This document shows, one piece after another, positions 9,598 to 18,541 of a stretch of DNA of 64,000 nt. Origin of the DNA: Bradyrhizobium diazoefficiens (GTDB lineage Bacteria > Pseudomonadota > Alphaproteobacteria > Rhizobiales > Xanthobacteraceae); assembly GCF_016612535.1 (NCBI RefSeq), contig NZ_JAENXS010000002.1:2852001-2916000 (forward strand). The letters are read 5' to 3'. Made by a program: the position numbers and the translations under genes. The notes under the pieces were generated by a model. The model ran no database searches. It saw nothing but the letters and a program-made list of their open reading frames with translations, and had not been told where the DNA came from. Position 1 is the stretch's first letter, and each line of letters starts with the position of its first letter.

Positions 9598-10539
9598 TCA
9601 GCAGCGGCCGCGCTGGAGACAGTGCTCGCGACCCTGCTGGTCGGTCCGGAAGGATTCGATGAAGCCGCCCTGGCGCTGCGTGACGAAAACGGTCTTGCCG
9701 TCGCTGCCGCCGAAGGCGAGATTGGTCGGCTCCTTGCCGTTCAGCACGATCTCGCGCTCGACCGCGCCATTGGGCTTCATCAGCGCGATCGAGCCCTTGA
9801 GAATGCGGGCAATGTAGAGGCGGCCGCTGACATCGGTACGCAAGCCGTCGATGGTGTCGGGCTGAAATGCCTTGACGAGTTTTGGGTCCGTGAGCGCGTT
9901 GCCAGCGATGGTGTAGGACCAGACCTGACCGCTGCTGGATTCGCCGACATAGAGCGTCTTGCCGTCCGGGCTGAGATCGATGCCGTTGGTGGTCCCCATC
10001 GCGCGCGGCGACGACATGACCTGTCCCTGCACCACACCGTCGGCGGCTTTCGCCATGCGCCAGATATGGCCTTCCCGCCCCTTCCAGTTCGGATCGCTCG
10101 CATAGATCGTGCCGTCGCGGGCGACGGTGATGTCGTTGGGCTGGCTCATCTCGTCGGAGTGAAACCAGATCGCGAGCTCGGTGCCGCCTTTCGGAATCGC
10201 GAAGATATTGTGCTTTTTGTAATCGGCGATGAACATGGTGCCGTTGCGATCGAAACGAATGGCGTTGCCGACGCTGCCTTCGGGGAGCGCCGTGAAGGCT
10301 TCCGAGGCCGTACCGCCCGCGGGTAATCTGCCGATGGTGCCGGGCTTGCCGAAATTAACGACGAAGAGATTGCCGTCGAGATCGGCGGCAGGCCCTTCGA
10401 TACCGTGTGTATATTCATCGGCGGGCGTGACCTGCACGCTTTCGAACAGCTTCGTTTCGGCTGCGGCCGGAGGCGTCGCGACGATAAGCAAAATGCTACT
10501 GCACAGGCACCAGAAATTCCTGCCGGATGTAATAGCCAT
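9598..10539 (-). CDS. SMP-30/gluconolactonase-like beta-propeller protein, exported
   Basis: An N-terminal hydrophobic segment ending in a PPAAAE-type cleavage site indicates export to the periplasm. The remainder is a six-bladed beta-propeller of the SMP-30/gluconolaconase/LRE type with repeated DLDGNLFVVNFG, FDRNGTMFIADY, VARDGTIYASD and LSPDGKTLYVGES blades. The family hydrolyses lactones or acts as a scaffold; no substrate can be assigned. The start is uncertain: ATG 10539 gives a 27-residue signal peptide, while ATG 10560 adds seven residues. Either start overlaps the 3' end of the upstream dehydrogenase gene by more than 40 nt. The linkage suggests this lactonase-like protein follows the sugar oxidation step. 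Confidence 0.8.
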   Translation of the reverse strand: MAITSGRNFWCLCSSILLIVATPPAAAETKLFESVQVTPADEYTHGIEGPAADLDGNLFVVNFGKPGTIGRLPAGGTASEAFTALPEGSVGNAIRFDRNGTMFIADYKKHNIFAIPKGGTELAIWFHSDEMSQPNDITVARDGTIYASDPNWKGREGHIWRMAKAADGVVQGQVMSSPRAMGTTNGIDLSPDGKTLYVGESSSGQVWSYTIAGNALTDPKLVKAFQPDTIDGLRTDVSGRLYIARILKGSIALMKPNGAVEREIVLNGKEPTNLAFGGSDGKTVFVTQRQGGFIESFRTDQQGREHCLQRGRC

Positions 10540-12604
10540 CGTCGTCGCTGCACTCGCCATTCAAATAAGGATCGGCCGGCCGGAAAAATCGGCTGAAGCC
10601 CGGTTTGTCTACAGCGTTCCTTTGTGTCACGACGACGACCTTGGCGGCCGGTGTTTCGCCGCATTCCTTGTTCGCCTTGCCAAGGAATTTGCGCTGCGGC
10701 AGGCCCAGCTTGACGCGCATCGGTGTGCCCGGAACCATCTTTGCAACGAGCAGGTCCGCGATATTGAGCAGAGCCGCATAGCCGGGCTCGGTCTTCGGCA
10801 GGCCCTCGCCGCCGGGCGGCATCAGCTTCTCCGCGCCGATGCCGCGCAGCCGCGTGCGCAGCTTGCCGGAGTCGGGATCACCCGGATAGATCCAGCCGTC
10901 CTGCGACAGCATGAAGCGGAGCACGGTCGCGTCCTTGTCTGCATCTGTCTGACCTGCCTTCAGGCCAAAATCGGCATGGCAGCCGACGCAGTGCTTTTCG
11001 ACCAGGCCCTTGCGCACCGTGGTGAGCCGGATCTTGTTCTGCGCGTCCTTGGCGACGAAGGCGGCGAGTTGGTCGATCAGAGCTTGGCTGCGGGTGTCGC
11101 AGGGCAGCGGCGCCGGTGGATCGCCCGCGGCGCGATCGATGCGGATGATCGTCTGGTTCTTGTCCTCGACCAGCCAGATCGCGCCATCCTCCGCGACCGT
11201 CATGCCGACCGGCGCGCCTTGCGGCCGCGCACCGTTGACGCGATGCCAGCCGGCAATCAGCTCCTCGAACGGCGCCGCCGCAACCTCGCCGGAATCGGTC
11301 TGAAAACTGCGCGTCGGATCGGCCGCGCAACTGACGTGGTAGCGCACCGGTGCCGGGCTCGGCTTTGGGAAACCATGGTCGTCGACGTCGTAGACGAGGA
11401 CTCGACTCCCGGTCGGGCGATAACCGTGCAGGCTGACCAGGAGCTTGCCTTCGAGCTCCGGAAACTTGGTCCCGTGATAATACAACATCGCGAGCGGCGC
11501 ACCGTGGGGCGGCATCAACGAGAACGGTTGCTTGTAGAGAGCGTTCGCCGTGCAGAGCGACTTGTAGGTGCCCGATTGCAGCACGCGTTTGAACTCGGGA
11601 CTCGGCGTCGACACGTCAAAACAATAGGGCCAGCCATAATGCCTGCCCTGCTCGATGGCGTTGATCTCCTCGTTCGGCTTGAAGATGTCGGGCAGGTCAC
11701 GGCCGTTCTCGCTTTGCAGGAACGCATAGCCGGCATCGGGAAAGTTCGGATGCAGCGCCAGCGCCATCGAATTGCGCAAGCCACGCGCATAGACAATGTG
11801 CGGCGGGTCGGTATCGCCAGGCTTCAATGCCGGGAAGACGCCGCCCGAGGGCGGCGTAAACAGCCAGATCGCGGCCATGGCGGAGGGGCCCTCAGCCGCC
11901 GCGCAAGGTTTCGTGATCGGCGCCGGCGTGATGCAATCGTCGCTGTGGGCGCCGACATTCACGAACAGCCGCCCATTCCTGTCGAATACGAACTGCTTGA
12001 GCGGATGCGCGCTCTCGTCGAGTTTCGTTCCATCGGGCAGCGTGATGCGGCGGCCCGGCATGTGACGGATGATGGTCTCGACCGTGCTGCGCGAATTGTC
12101 CGCGAGCGGATCGAACCGGAAGATGGTCTCGGCGGTCGAAGCGTAGAGCTTCTTGTCCGGACCGATGGCGAGGCCGAAGGGATATTCGACCCCGGTCAGG
12201 AGTTCCTTGAATCGCTGGCCGCTGGCGTGGGGATCGAGCAGCAGCAGCCGGCCATCGGTGTGGCCCCAGCCGCCCATGTCGGCGACCACGAAGAGGTCAT
12301 GACCGGGGATCTGGATGATCGACCGCGGAAATTTCAAACGGTCCTCTTCGCTGGCGACGAGGCCGGCGCAAAAGCCGCCCTTCATGTCGATCTGGACCTT
12401 GGGAAAGGCGAGATCGCCGCTGCCGCAGGTCTCCGTTCCCAGCGTGTAGCCGCTTTTCCTCACGGGATCGGACGCAGCCAGTGAGCCAAAGCCGAGCAGG
12501 ACCGCCGCGAAGACGACAACACCCACGCACAAGCTTCGGCGTCCATCCTGGAATGTAAGATGATTCACAGCGGCCCCCCGACTTTCGGTCGAAGGTTGTT
12601 CCAT
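10496..12604 (-). CDS. Glucose/sorbosone-type dehydrogenase fused to a c-type cytochrome domain
   Basis: 702 aa. The N-terminal hydrophobic segment (about residues 27-45) is a signal peptide or anchor. A beta-propeller of the soluble glucose/sorbosone dehydrogenase (PQQ) superfamily follows (about residues 70-500; LVGVEYPFGLA-like, FVNVGAHSDDC, YARGLRNSMALALHP, GWPYCFDV, LVSLHGYRPTGSRV). The C-terminal third carries one haem site, KHCVGCH, at about nt 10975-10995. A periplasmic quinoprotein that passes electrons through its own cytochrome is the likely design; the sugar or alcohol substrate is unknown. A GTG at 12568 is an alternative start. An SMP-30-like lactonase gene overlaps its 3' end. 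Confidence 0.86.
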   Translation of the reverse strand: MEQPSTESRGAAVNHLTFQDGRRSLCVGVVVFAAVLLGFGSLAASDPVRKSGYTLGTETCGSGDLAFPKVQIDMKGGFCAGLVASEEDRLKFPRSIIQIPGHDLFVVADMGGWGHTDGRLLLLDPHASGQRFKELLTGVEYPFGLAIGPDKKLYASTAETIFRFDPLADNSRSTVETIIRHMPGRRITLPDGTKLDESAHPLKQFVFDRNGRLFVNVGAHSDDCITPAPITKPCAAAEGPSAMAAIWLFTPPSGGVFPALKPGDTDPPHIVYARGLRNSMALALHPNFPDAGYAFLQSENGRDLPDIFKPNEEINAIEQGRHYGWPYCFDVSTPSPEFKRVLQSGTYKSLCTANALYKQPFSLMPPHGAPLAMLYYHGTKFPELEGKLLVSLHGYRPTGSRVLVYDVDDHGFPKPSPAPVRYHVSCAADPTRSFQTDSGEVAAAPFEELIAGWHRVNGARPQGAPVGMTVAEDGAIWLVEDKNQTIIRIDRAAGDPPAPLPCDTRSQALIDQLAAFVAKDAQNKIRLTTVRKGLVEKHCVGCHADFGLKAGQTDADKDATVLRFMLSQDGWIYPGDPDSGKLRTRLRGIGAEKLMPPGGEGLPKTEPGYAALLNIADLLVAKMVPGTPMRVKLGLPQRKFLGKANKECGETPAAKVVVVTQRNAVDKPGFSRFFRPADPYLNGECSDDDGYYIRQEFLVPVQ

Positions 12605-12774
12605 GCCGTGCAGGCGCCGTCCAGTTGAACATCACCCGCCTGTGATCAAACCCGCAGGGCTCGTGGTGCCGACCAATCTCCGTAGATTCCCTTACCGGGC
12701 TTGGCCCGAATATTTTCCGCTCATTTCGGATGGTATCGATATGCCGTCCAAATCGCTTTCCAGAGGAGGCGTGT

Positions 12775-13008
12775 ATGGTTCAGATGTATTTCCACTGCTC
12801 GAATGCCGAAGGCACGCTGATCGATCGCTGCGGCACGGCAGTCGCCAACCTGACCGAAGCGCGCGACCGCGCCGCCCAGATCATGCGTTCGATGATCGAG
12901 ACGCCCGGCGCCGAGGATTGGCGTGATTGGGTGATCCATATCAGCGACGACGACGGCGAGGAGATCTTCGATCTCCCCTTCACCGCCATGCTCGGCAAGC
13001 CGCATTGA
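12775..13008 (+). CDS. DUF6894-family small protein, 77 aa
   Basis: ATG 12775 follows a strong AGAGGAGG site (12762-12769), so it is preferred to the in-frame ATG at 12730-12741. The sequence has the pattern I associate with DUF6894: an opening MYFHCSNAEGTLID, a central LTEARDRAAQIMRSM helix and a closing W-V-I-DDDGEEIFDLPF. The function is unknown. Such proteins are numerous in Bradyrhizobium and relatives, commonly as short single-domain genes. The next small gene starts 9 nt after the stop, so they are probably co-transcribed. Confidence 0.78.
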   Translation: MVQMYFHCSNAEGTLIDRCGTAVANLTEARDRAAQIMRSMIETPGAEDWRDWVIHISDDDGEEIFDLPFTAMLGKPH

Positions 13009-13017
13009 GGTGATGCC

Positions 13018-13200
13018 ATGCTGTTCGCTTCATTGAGCCTGCTCCGCCATCCCCTCACCTTCGTCGCCACCAAATGGCAGAAGCTGGTGCGGATCGCGGG
13101 CAATCCCTACCGCCCCGAGCTGCACTACATGCGCGGCCCGGGCCCGAAATGGCACGCCAAATATCAGGCCAGCCGGCTCAACCGCGGGCTCCGAGCATAG
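13018..13200 (+). CDS. Hypothetical protein, 60 aa
   Basis: Short basic protein starting 9 nt after the DUF6894 gene. A GAGGTGA site overlaps that gene's stop codon. It has an N-terminal hydrophobic patch (MLFASLSLLRHPLTF) and a basic, aromatic remainder with NPYRPELHYMRGPGPKWHAKY. No family is recognised. The spacing and Shine-Dalgarno support translation with its neighbour; the function cannot be inferred. Confidence 0.5.
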   Translation: MLFASLSLLRHPLTFVATKWQKLVRIAGNPYRPELHYMRGPGPKWHAKYQASRLNRGLRA

Positions 13201-13240
13201 CGCCTCCGCTGCTTTCCAACTGATCGGTCTCTCAACTCGT

Positions 13241-13367
13241 CATGCCCGGGCTTGTCCCGGGCATCCACGTCTTTGCCTCCAGCGCAGAAGAACGTGGATG
13301 GCCGGGACGTAGGCGAGCGGAAGCGACGCCGTCCTTAGGACGCCTATGCCCGGCCATGACGGCGCGG
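13241..13367. repeat. GC-rich palindromic intergenic repeat
   Basis: Begins with ATGCCCGGG-cttgt-CCCGGGCAT (13242-13264), followed by a second pair of arms ATCCACGT (13263-13270) and ACGTGGAT (13292-13299), and ends in a reverse copy of the opening (GCCCGGCCATGACG). This nested structure is typical of interspersed repeats in Bradyrhizobium-type genomes. It separates two convergent genes and could also act as a transcription stop. Confidence 0.75.
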
Positions 13368-13375
13368 AGACTGGG

Positions 13376-14149
13376 TCACCGCCCGGTAAACTTCGCCTTG
13401 CGCTTCTCGACGAAGGCTTTGCGGCCTTCGATCGCATCGGCGCTTGTGCGGATCGTGGCCTGAAGCTCGATCTCGCGGCGAAACTGCGCCTCGTAGCTCG
13501 TGTGCTCGCTCTCTTCGACCAGAGCACGGGTCGCAACCAGAGCGCGGGTCGGGCCGTCGGCCAGGCGGCGCGCCAGTGTCAACGCCGCTTCCATCAGCTG
13601 CTCATCGTCGACGACCTGCCGCACCAGGCCGATCTCCTGGGCGCGTTCGGCCGTGAGCGGTTCGTTCAGCAACATCAGCTCGAGTGCGCGCTGCCGGCCA
13701 ATCAGCCGTGGCAACAGCCAGGTCGAGCCGAGATCGGGCACCAGGGCGATGCGGCTGAAGACTTGAATAAAATTTGCCGAACGCGCTGCGACAATCATGT
13801 CGCCGGCCATGGCGAGACTGAATCCGCCGCCCGCAGCGACGCCATTCACGGCGACGACAACGGGCACGCGGCATTCGCGCAGTGCCTTGAACGCCGGCCA
13901 GTAGAAACGCATCACGCCGGCCGCGAGATCCTCGCCGAGCGCCCCCGACGCCTTCAAATTCTGGCCCGAGCAGAAACCGCGTCCCGCACCGGTCAGGACC
14001 AGGGCGCGGACATCCTCGTCCGCCGTCATTTCGGCGACCCCTGAGGCGAGCGCGCCGAGCAGGTCAGGCGTCATTGCGTTCAGGCTTGCCGGTTCGTCGA
14101 GCGTCAGGATTCCGACCGCGCCATCCCGCGCCTGTTTCACACCTGCCAT
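13376..14149 (-). CDS. Enoyl-CoA hydratase/isomerase family protein (PaaG-like)
   Basis: Crotonase fold, 257 aa. Start ATG 14149 is preceded by GGAGGAAC; the open frame runs further to 14242 without a good site. Motifs: LVLTGAGRGFCSGQNL (CoA and oxyanion-hole loop), AVNGVAAGGGFSLAMAGD (second oxyanion loop), then ALVPDLGSTWLLPRLIG and a C-terminal LADGPTRALVATRAL helix. The overall pattern resembles PaaG, the ring-epoxide isomerase of phenylacetate degradation, but no other paa gene is in the window, so a general beta-oxidation or isomerase role is equally possible. It is divergent from the gamma-glutamyltransferase gene, 91 nt away. Confidence 0.85.
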   Translation of the reverse strand: MAGVKQARDGAVGILTLDEPASLNAMTPDLLGALASGVAEMTADEDVRALVLTGAGRGFCSGQNLKASGALGEDLAAGVMRFYWPAFKALRECRVPVVVAVNGVAAGGGFSLAMAGDMIVAARSANFIQVFSRIALVPDLGSTWLLPRLIGRQRALELMLLNEPLTAERAQEIGLVRQVVDDEQLMEAALTLARRLADGPTRALVATRALVEESEHTSYEAQFRREIELQATIRTSADAIEGRKAFVEKRKAKFTGR

Positions 14150-14240
14150 GTCGTTCCTCCCCGTGGATGTTCTCGTTGAAGCCAATGTGCCATTGTCCGC
14201 GCGCACGAAGCAACGATCAGCGAAGACACAGAACGACATC

Positions 14241-15830
14241 ATGCCTCACCAGTTCAGCCTCAACCAAATCGTCCGCAAACCCGCCGTCACATCCAAGGGC
14301 GGCATTGTCGCCTCGCAATCGCGTCGGGCGGCCGAGGTCGGAGCGCAGGTGCTGGCGGCGGGCGGCGACTGCGTCGACGCGATCGTGGCGACCACTTTTG
14401 CGTTGAACGTTCTGGAGCCCTGGAACAGCGGCATCGGCGGTGGCGGCGCAATGGTGCTCTACCGCGCCAGGGAAAATCGTTACCAAGTGATCGACTATGG
14501 CATGAGCGCCCCACAAAGCGTTCGCGCCGCCGATTACCCCATCACCGGAGACCGCATCGCTTCCGACCTGTTTCCGTGGCCGCGGGTAAAGGACGATCGC
14601 AACGTTCACGGTCCGGCCGCGATCGCGGTGCCCGGTGTCGTCGCCGGCATGGAGGAGGCGCACCGTCGCCACGCCAGGATGCCGTGGAAAGACCTGGTCG
14701 AGCCGGCTGCGAAGATCGCCGGCGAAGGCCTGCTGGTGGATTGGTGGACCTCGCTGACGATCGCGGGCGCGGCGGTGGATCTTCGGCGCTATCCCGCGAG
14801 CGCAGCGGCATTTTTGAAGGACGGCCTGCCGCCGAGCTCGCCCTGGAGCATCACGGCCGAGACGCGGCTGCCGCAGGATGCGTTGAAAGCGACGCTGCTG
14901 CACCTCGCCGAAGCCGGGCCACGCGATTTCTATCAGGGCGATCTCGCCAAAAGCATCGCCTCCGATATCAAGGCCGATGGCGGCTCGCTGTCGGTCGAGG
15001 ATCTCGCCGCCTTCCGCGCACATCTGCGGGAGCCGCTGGCGATCCCCTATCGCGGCGGCAAGGTGCTCGCGACCCCCGAGCTCACCGCCGGACCGACGCT
15101 GGCGCATGCGCTGCGCCTGTTGCAGCAGAATTTGAAGCCGGCCAGCTCGCCGGATGCGGTCGCCTATGCCGAATATGCGCTCGCCTTGCAGGAAGCCTAT
15201 CGCGAGCGGCTCAAGGACATGGGCGACGCCGACGGCAAGCGTTCGCTCGGCGCAGAATATCTGGCGCCGGCCTGCACCACGCATTTCTCCGTCGTCGACC
15301 GCCACGGCAACATCGCCGCGGTGACGCAGACATTGCTGTCATCCTTCGGCTCGAAATATGTGACGCCGCACACCGGCATTCCCATGAACAACGGCATCAT
15401 GTGGTTCGATCCGGTGCCGGGCACCACCAACTCGCTCGCTCCCGGCAAGCGCTGCCTCACCAACTACACGCCTGTTATCGCCGAGACCCAGGACGGCAAG
15501 CGCCTCGCGGTCGGCGCCTCCGGCGGCCGCCGCATCCTGCCGTCGGTGATGCAGCTTGTTTCGTTTGCGATGGATTTCGGCATGGACCTCGATGCCGCCA
15601 TCCACCAGCCGCGCATCGACGCCAGCGAAGGCGCGCTCGTGCTCGGCGACACGCGCCTGCCGGCGGATACGCGCAAGGCGCTCGCCGCGCGCTTCGACTA
15701 CAAGGAAGCGCCGGTGCAGACCCTGCCGATGAAGTTCGCCTGCCCGAGCGTTGTGATGCGCGACGGCGATACGAATTCCGGCGCGGTCGAGATCTTCCAG
15801 CCCTGGGCCGACGCAGTGGCGGAGAGCTGA
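14241..15830 (+). CDS. Gamma-glutamyltransferase-family N-terminal nucleophile hydrolase
   Basis: 529 aa, a single precursor expected to self-cleave into two subunits. The nucleophile is the first Thr of CTTHFSVVD (codon 15276, residue 346), matching the TTHxSVVD start of the small subunit of bacterial GGT. Other motifs: an N-terminal GGNxxDA-type block (AAGGDCVDAIVAT), NSGIGGGG, and the C-terminal GASGGRRILPSVMQ region, which replaces the usual GxPGG. No signal peptide is seen from ATG 14241, so a cytoplasmic form is predicted, unlike the periplasmic E. coli enzyme. In this context it may hydrolyse gamma-glutamyl-polyamine conjugates or act as an amidase. It converges with the FAD oxidase gene, 2 nt apart. 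Confidence 0.87.
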   Translation: MPHQFSLNQIVRKPAVTSKGGIVASQSRRAAEVGAQVLAAGGDCVDAIVATTFALNVLEPWNSGIGGGGAMVLYRARENRYQVIDYGMSAPQSVRAADYPITGDRIASDLFPWPRVKDDRNVHGPAAIAVPGVVAGMEEAHRRHARMPWKDLVEPAAKIAGEGLLVDWWTSLTIAGAAVDLRRYPASAAAFLKDGLPPSSPWSITAETRLPQDALKATLLHLAEAGPRDFYQGDLAKSIASDIKADGGSLSVEDLAAFRAHLREPLAIPYRGGKVLATPELTAGPTLAHALRLLQQNLKPASSPDAVAYAEYALALQEAYRERLKDMGDADGKRSLGAEYLAPACTTHFSVVDRHGNIAAVTQTLLSSFGSKYVTPHTGIPMNNGIMWFDPVPGTTNSLAPGKRCLTNYTPVIAETQDGKRLAVGASGGRRILPSVMQLVSFAMDFGMDLDAAIHQPRIDASEGALVLGDTRLPADTRKALAARFDYKEAPVQTLPMKFACPSVVMRDGDTNSGAVEIFQPWADAVAES

Positions 15831-15832
15831 GG

Positions 15833-17119
15833 CTAGATCCCCAGCCGATCCCGCACGCGCCCCGTCATCACCGCGGTCGTCACGCCGACCGGCCAGAACG
15901 CGTGCATCGGGATCGGCTTGATGCCGGTCACGGGCATGTCGATCTCGGCCTTGGCGCCGCCGATCAGACGGCGGGCGAGCTGGGCGCCCATCGCGGTCGA
16001 AAGCGCGACGCCGCGGCCATTGTAGCCGAGCGAGATCAGGATGTTGTCCGCCGGCTCATGCACGTGCGGATAATGATCCTTGGTGATGGCGAGCCGGCTG
16101 TTCCAGCCGTGGGTCCAGGCGACGCCATTGAGCTGCGGCCACAGCCGTTCGGCATAGCGCATGAGATACGCCACGTCCGACGGCGACTTGATCCAGCGCA
16201 TCGGGCCGCGTCCGCCCATCAGCAGGCGGTTCTGCTGATCGATGCGGTAGTATACGGTGATGTGGCCACTCTCGTAGAGCACCGGGCGCGTCGGCATGAT
16301 CGAGCGGGCGACGTCGTCGGAGAGCGGCGCAGTGGCGGCGATCGACGAAAACACCGGCACGATGGTGCGGCGAAGCGCCGGCCAGAGATCATCGGTGAAA
16401 CCGTTGGTCGCGAGCAGGACCTTGTCGGCGTGCACGACCGCGCGCGGAGTCTCGATGCGCCAGCGGCTGCCGTCGCGGCGGAGCGATAGCGCGGGCGTCT
16501 CGCCATGGACTTTCGCGCCTGCCGAAATGGCCGCGCGTGCGAGGCCACGGGCGTAGCTGAGAGGATGGAGGTCGCCACCGCGGGTGTCCAGCATCGCACC
16601 GAGATAGCGGCCGGTGCCGGTCATCTCGCGCAGCTGTTCGCGGCTCAGATACGACACCGGCATGCCGCGGCGGATGCATTGCTGCGCCGTGCTCTCGATC
16701 GCCGTAGCGCTGGCCTCGTGATAAGCCGCGCGCAACGTGCCGTTCTGCCGCGCCTCGCACGGAATCTGGTAACGGCGGATCAGATCGTGCGTGAAGTTCG
16801 TGGTGCCGTAGGAGAAATCGATCATGCGGCGGCCCAGCTCAGCGCCGAAATCAGCCTCGATCTGATCGGGATCGTGCTTCAAACCGGGATTGGTGTGGCC
16901 CCCATTGTTGCCTGACGCGCCCCAGCCTGGCTCCTGCGCCTCTAGCACCAGCGCCTCGACGCCCTGCTCGGCGAGATGCAGCGCGGTCGACAGGCCGGTA
17001 TAGCCGCCACCGACGATCGCGACGGAAACGGTCTTGTCGACGTCGAGCGGCGGTGTGGCAATCGGCGCAACGGCAGTGTCGGCATAAAGCGAGGGCGGCA
17101 GTGGCAGGCGCGCGTTCAT
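15833..17119 (-). CDS. FAD-dependent amine/amino-acid oxidase (DAO fold, PuuB-like)
   Basis: 428 aa with the dinucleotide-binding VAIVGGGYTGLSTALHLAE (about residues 33-51), EAQEPGWGASGNNGGHTNPGLK for FAD attachment or stacking, and a C-terminal HGWNSRLAITKDHYPHV plus GYNGRGVALSTAMG. This set is typical of the gamma-glutamylputrescine oxidase/PuuB branch of the DAO family, which oxidises the free amine of glutamylated polyamines. The transporter genes directly upstream on the same strand (12 nt gap) suggest the substrate is imported by that ABC system. Substrate assignment is inference; sarcosine- or glycine-type amines are alternatives. Confidence 0.84.
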   Translation of the reverse strand: MNARLPLPPSLYADTAVAPIATPPLDVDKTVSVAIVGGGYTGLSTALHLAEQGVEALVLEAQEPGWGASGNNGGHTNPGLKHDPDQIEADFGAELGRRMIDFSYGTTNFTHDLIRRYQIPCEARQNGTLRAAYHEASATAIESTAQQCIRRGMPVSYLSREQLREMTGTGRYLGAMLDTRGGDLHPLSYARGLARAAISAGAKVHGETPALSLRRDGSRWRIETPRAVVHADKVLLATNGFTDDLWPALRRTIVPVFSSIAATAPLSDDVARSIMPTRPVLYESGHITVYYRIDQQNRLLMGGRGPMRWIKSPSDVAYLMRYAERLWPQLNGVAWTHGWNSRLAITKDHYPHVHEPADNILISLGYNGRGVALSTAMGAQLARRLIGGAKAEIDMPVTGIKPIPMHAFWPVGVTTAVMTGRVRDRLGI

Positions 17120-17131
17120 GGAAAAGTCCGG

Positions 17132-17863
17132 TCAGAGCGGATGAAGCACGCGGCGCAAAAAGTCCTGTGTCCGTGCATGCTGCGGTTGGTTGAGGACCGA
17201 CTTCGCCGGCCCCTGCTCGACGATGATTCCGCCATCGATGAACAGCACGCGATCGGCGACGTCGCGGGCAAAGCCCATCTCGTGGGTGACGACGACCATG
17301 GTCATGCCGTCGTCGGCGAGCTTGCGCATCACGCCGAGGACGTCGCCGACGAGTTCGGGATCGAGCGCCGAGGTCGGCTCGTCGAACAGGATCGCCTTGG
17401 GCTGCATGGCAAGCGCACGCGCGATGGCGACGCGCTGCTGCTGGCCGCCGGAAAGCTGCGGCGGATGCGCGTCGGCCTTCTCGGCGAGGCCGACCTGCGC
17501 AAGCAGTGCGCGGCCGCGCTCGAGCGCCACGGCTCGCGGCTCCTTCTTCACGAACAGCGGCCCTTCGACCACGTTCTCCAGCACTGTCCTGTGCGGGAAC
17601 AGGTTGAAGCGCTGGAACACCATCGAGACCTGGGTCCGGACCTTCACGATCGACGGCGCGTCGCGGTCGACCTTCAGGCCTTCGATGCTGATCTCGCCAC
17701 GATCGTAGCCTTCGAGCCCGTTGATACAGCGCAAGATCGTCGACTTGCCGGAGCCCGAAGGTCCGACAATGCAGACCACCTCACCCTTCTCGACTTTCGC
17801 CGTGATGCCCTTGAGCACCTCGTTCTGGCCAAAGCTCTTGTGGACGTCCTTGAGCACGATCAT
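17132..17863 (-). CDS. Polar amino-acid ABC transporter ATP-binding protein
   Basis: 243 aa. Walker A GPSGSGKST, Q-loop (VFQRFNLFPH), signature LSGGQQQRVAIARAL, Walker B AILFDEPTSALDPE and the switch His (VVTHEMG) are all intact. It belongs to the GlnQ/HisP group of the polar amino-acid uptake family. ATG 17863 overlaps the permease stop by 4 nt (ATGA). The order binding protein, permease, ATPase, oxidase on the minus strand forms one likely operon under the XRE-cupin regulator divergently encoded upstream. Confidence 0.93.
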   Translation of the reverse strand: MIVLKDVHKSFGQNEVLKGITAKVEKGEVVCIVGPSGSGKSTILRCINGLEGYDRGEISIEGLKVDRDAPSIVKVRTQVSMVFQRFNLFPHRTVLENVVEGPLFVKKEPRAVALERGRALLAQVGLAEKADAHPPQLSGGQQQRVAIARALAMQPKAILFDEPTSALDPELVGDVLGVMRKLADDGMTMVVVTHEMGFARDVADRVLFIDGGIIVEQGPAKSVLNQPQHARTQDFLRRVLHPL

Positions 17864-18513
17864 TTCTTGCCGGCCCGCTTCTCGAAGTGGCGGACCAGCA
17901 GGATCAGCGGAATGCTCATGGTGAGATACATCAGCGCCACCATCGTGAACACATTGGTGTTCTTGAACGTCGAGGACGCGATCAGCTTGCCCTGAAGCGC
18001 GAGTTCCGCGACCGTGATGGTCGAGGCTTGCGAGGAGTCCTTCAACATCATGATCATGACGTTGCCGTAGGGCGGCAGCACGATGCGGACGGCCTGCGGC
18101 AGCACCACGCGGCGCATGGTCAGCCACCAGCCCATGCCGATCGATTGCGCCGCCTCGATCTGGCCCTTGTCGATCGCCTCGATCCCGGCGCGGAAATTTT
18201 CTGCCTGATAGGCCGAGTAGGCGATGCCGAGCCCGAGGATCGCGGCCTGCAAGGCCGATAGCGTGACGCCGAGATCGGGCATCACGAAGTAGAGGTAGAA
18301 CAACAGCACGATGATCGGGATGCCGCGGATCACGTTGATCAGGCTGGCGCTGAGCATCGACAGCACCGTGATGCCGGAGACCCGCATCATCGCCCAGATC
18401 AGGCCGAGCACCGTCGAGAGCAGCAGCGATCCGATGGTGACGACGATCGTCAGCACGACGCCGCTCATCAGGATCGGGAAGAACTCGGCGGCGTCGTGCC
18501 AGAAGCCTTTCAT
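17860..18513 (-). CDS. Polar amino-acid ABC transporter permease
   Basis: 217 aa with about five transmembrane helices and the EAA loop (EAAQSIGMGWWLTMRRVVLPQA) that contacts the ATPase. It has the typical HisM/GlnP length and the N-terminal LMSGVVLTIVVTIGS and NVIRGIPIIVLLFYLYF segments. Only one permease gene is present, so a homodimeric channel is expected. It overlaps the ATPase gene by 4 nt and follows the binding-protein gene after 28 nt. Confidence 0.92.
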   Translation of the reverse strand: MKGFWHDAAEFFPILMSGVVLTIVVTIGSLLLSTVLGLIWAMMRVSGITVLSMLSASLINVIRGIPIIVLLFYLYFVMPDLGVTLSALQAAILGLGIAYSAYQAENFRAGIEAIDKGQIEAAQSIGMGWWLTMRRVVLPQAVRIVLPPYGNVMIMMLKDSSQASTITVAELALQGKLIASSTFKNTNVFTMVALMYLTMSIPLILLVRHFEKRAGKK

Positions 18514-18541
18514 CGGCCAGCCTTCGATCAGCCTCTCACGA

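Noticed and set aside
10229..12484. 751-aa plus-strand ORF
   Set aside because: It is antisense to the sugar dehydrogenase and SMP-30-like genes. The composition (Arg/Asp/His-rich) and lack of motifs are typical of a shadow frame in high-GC DNA.
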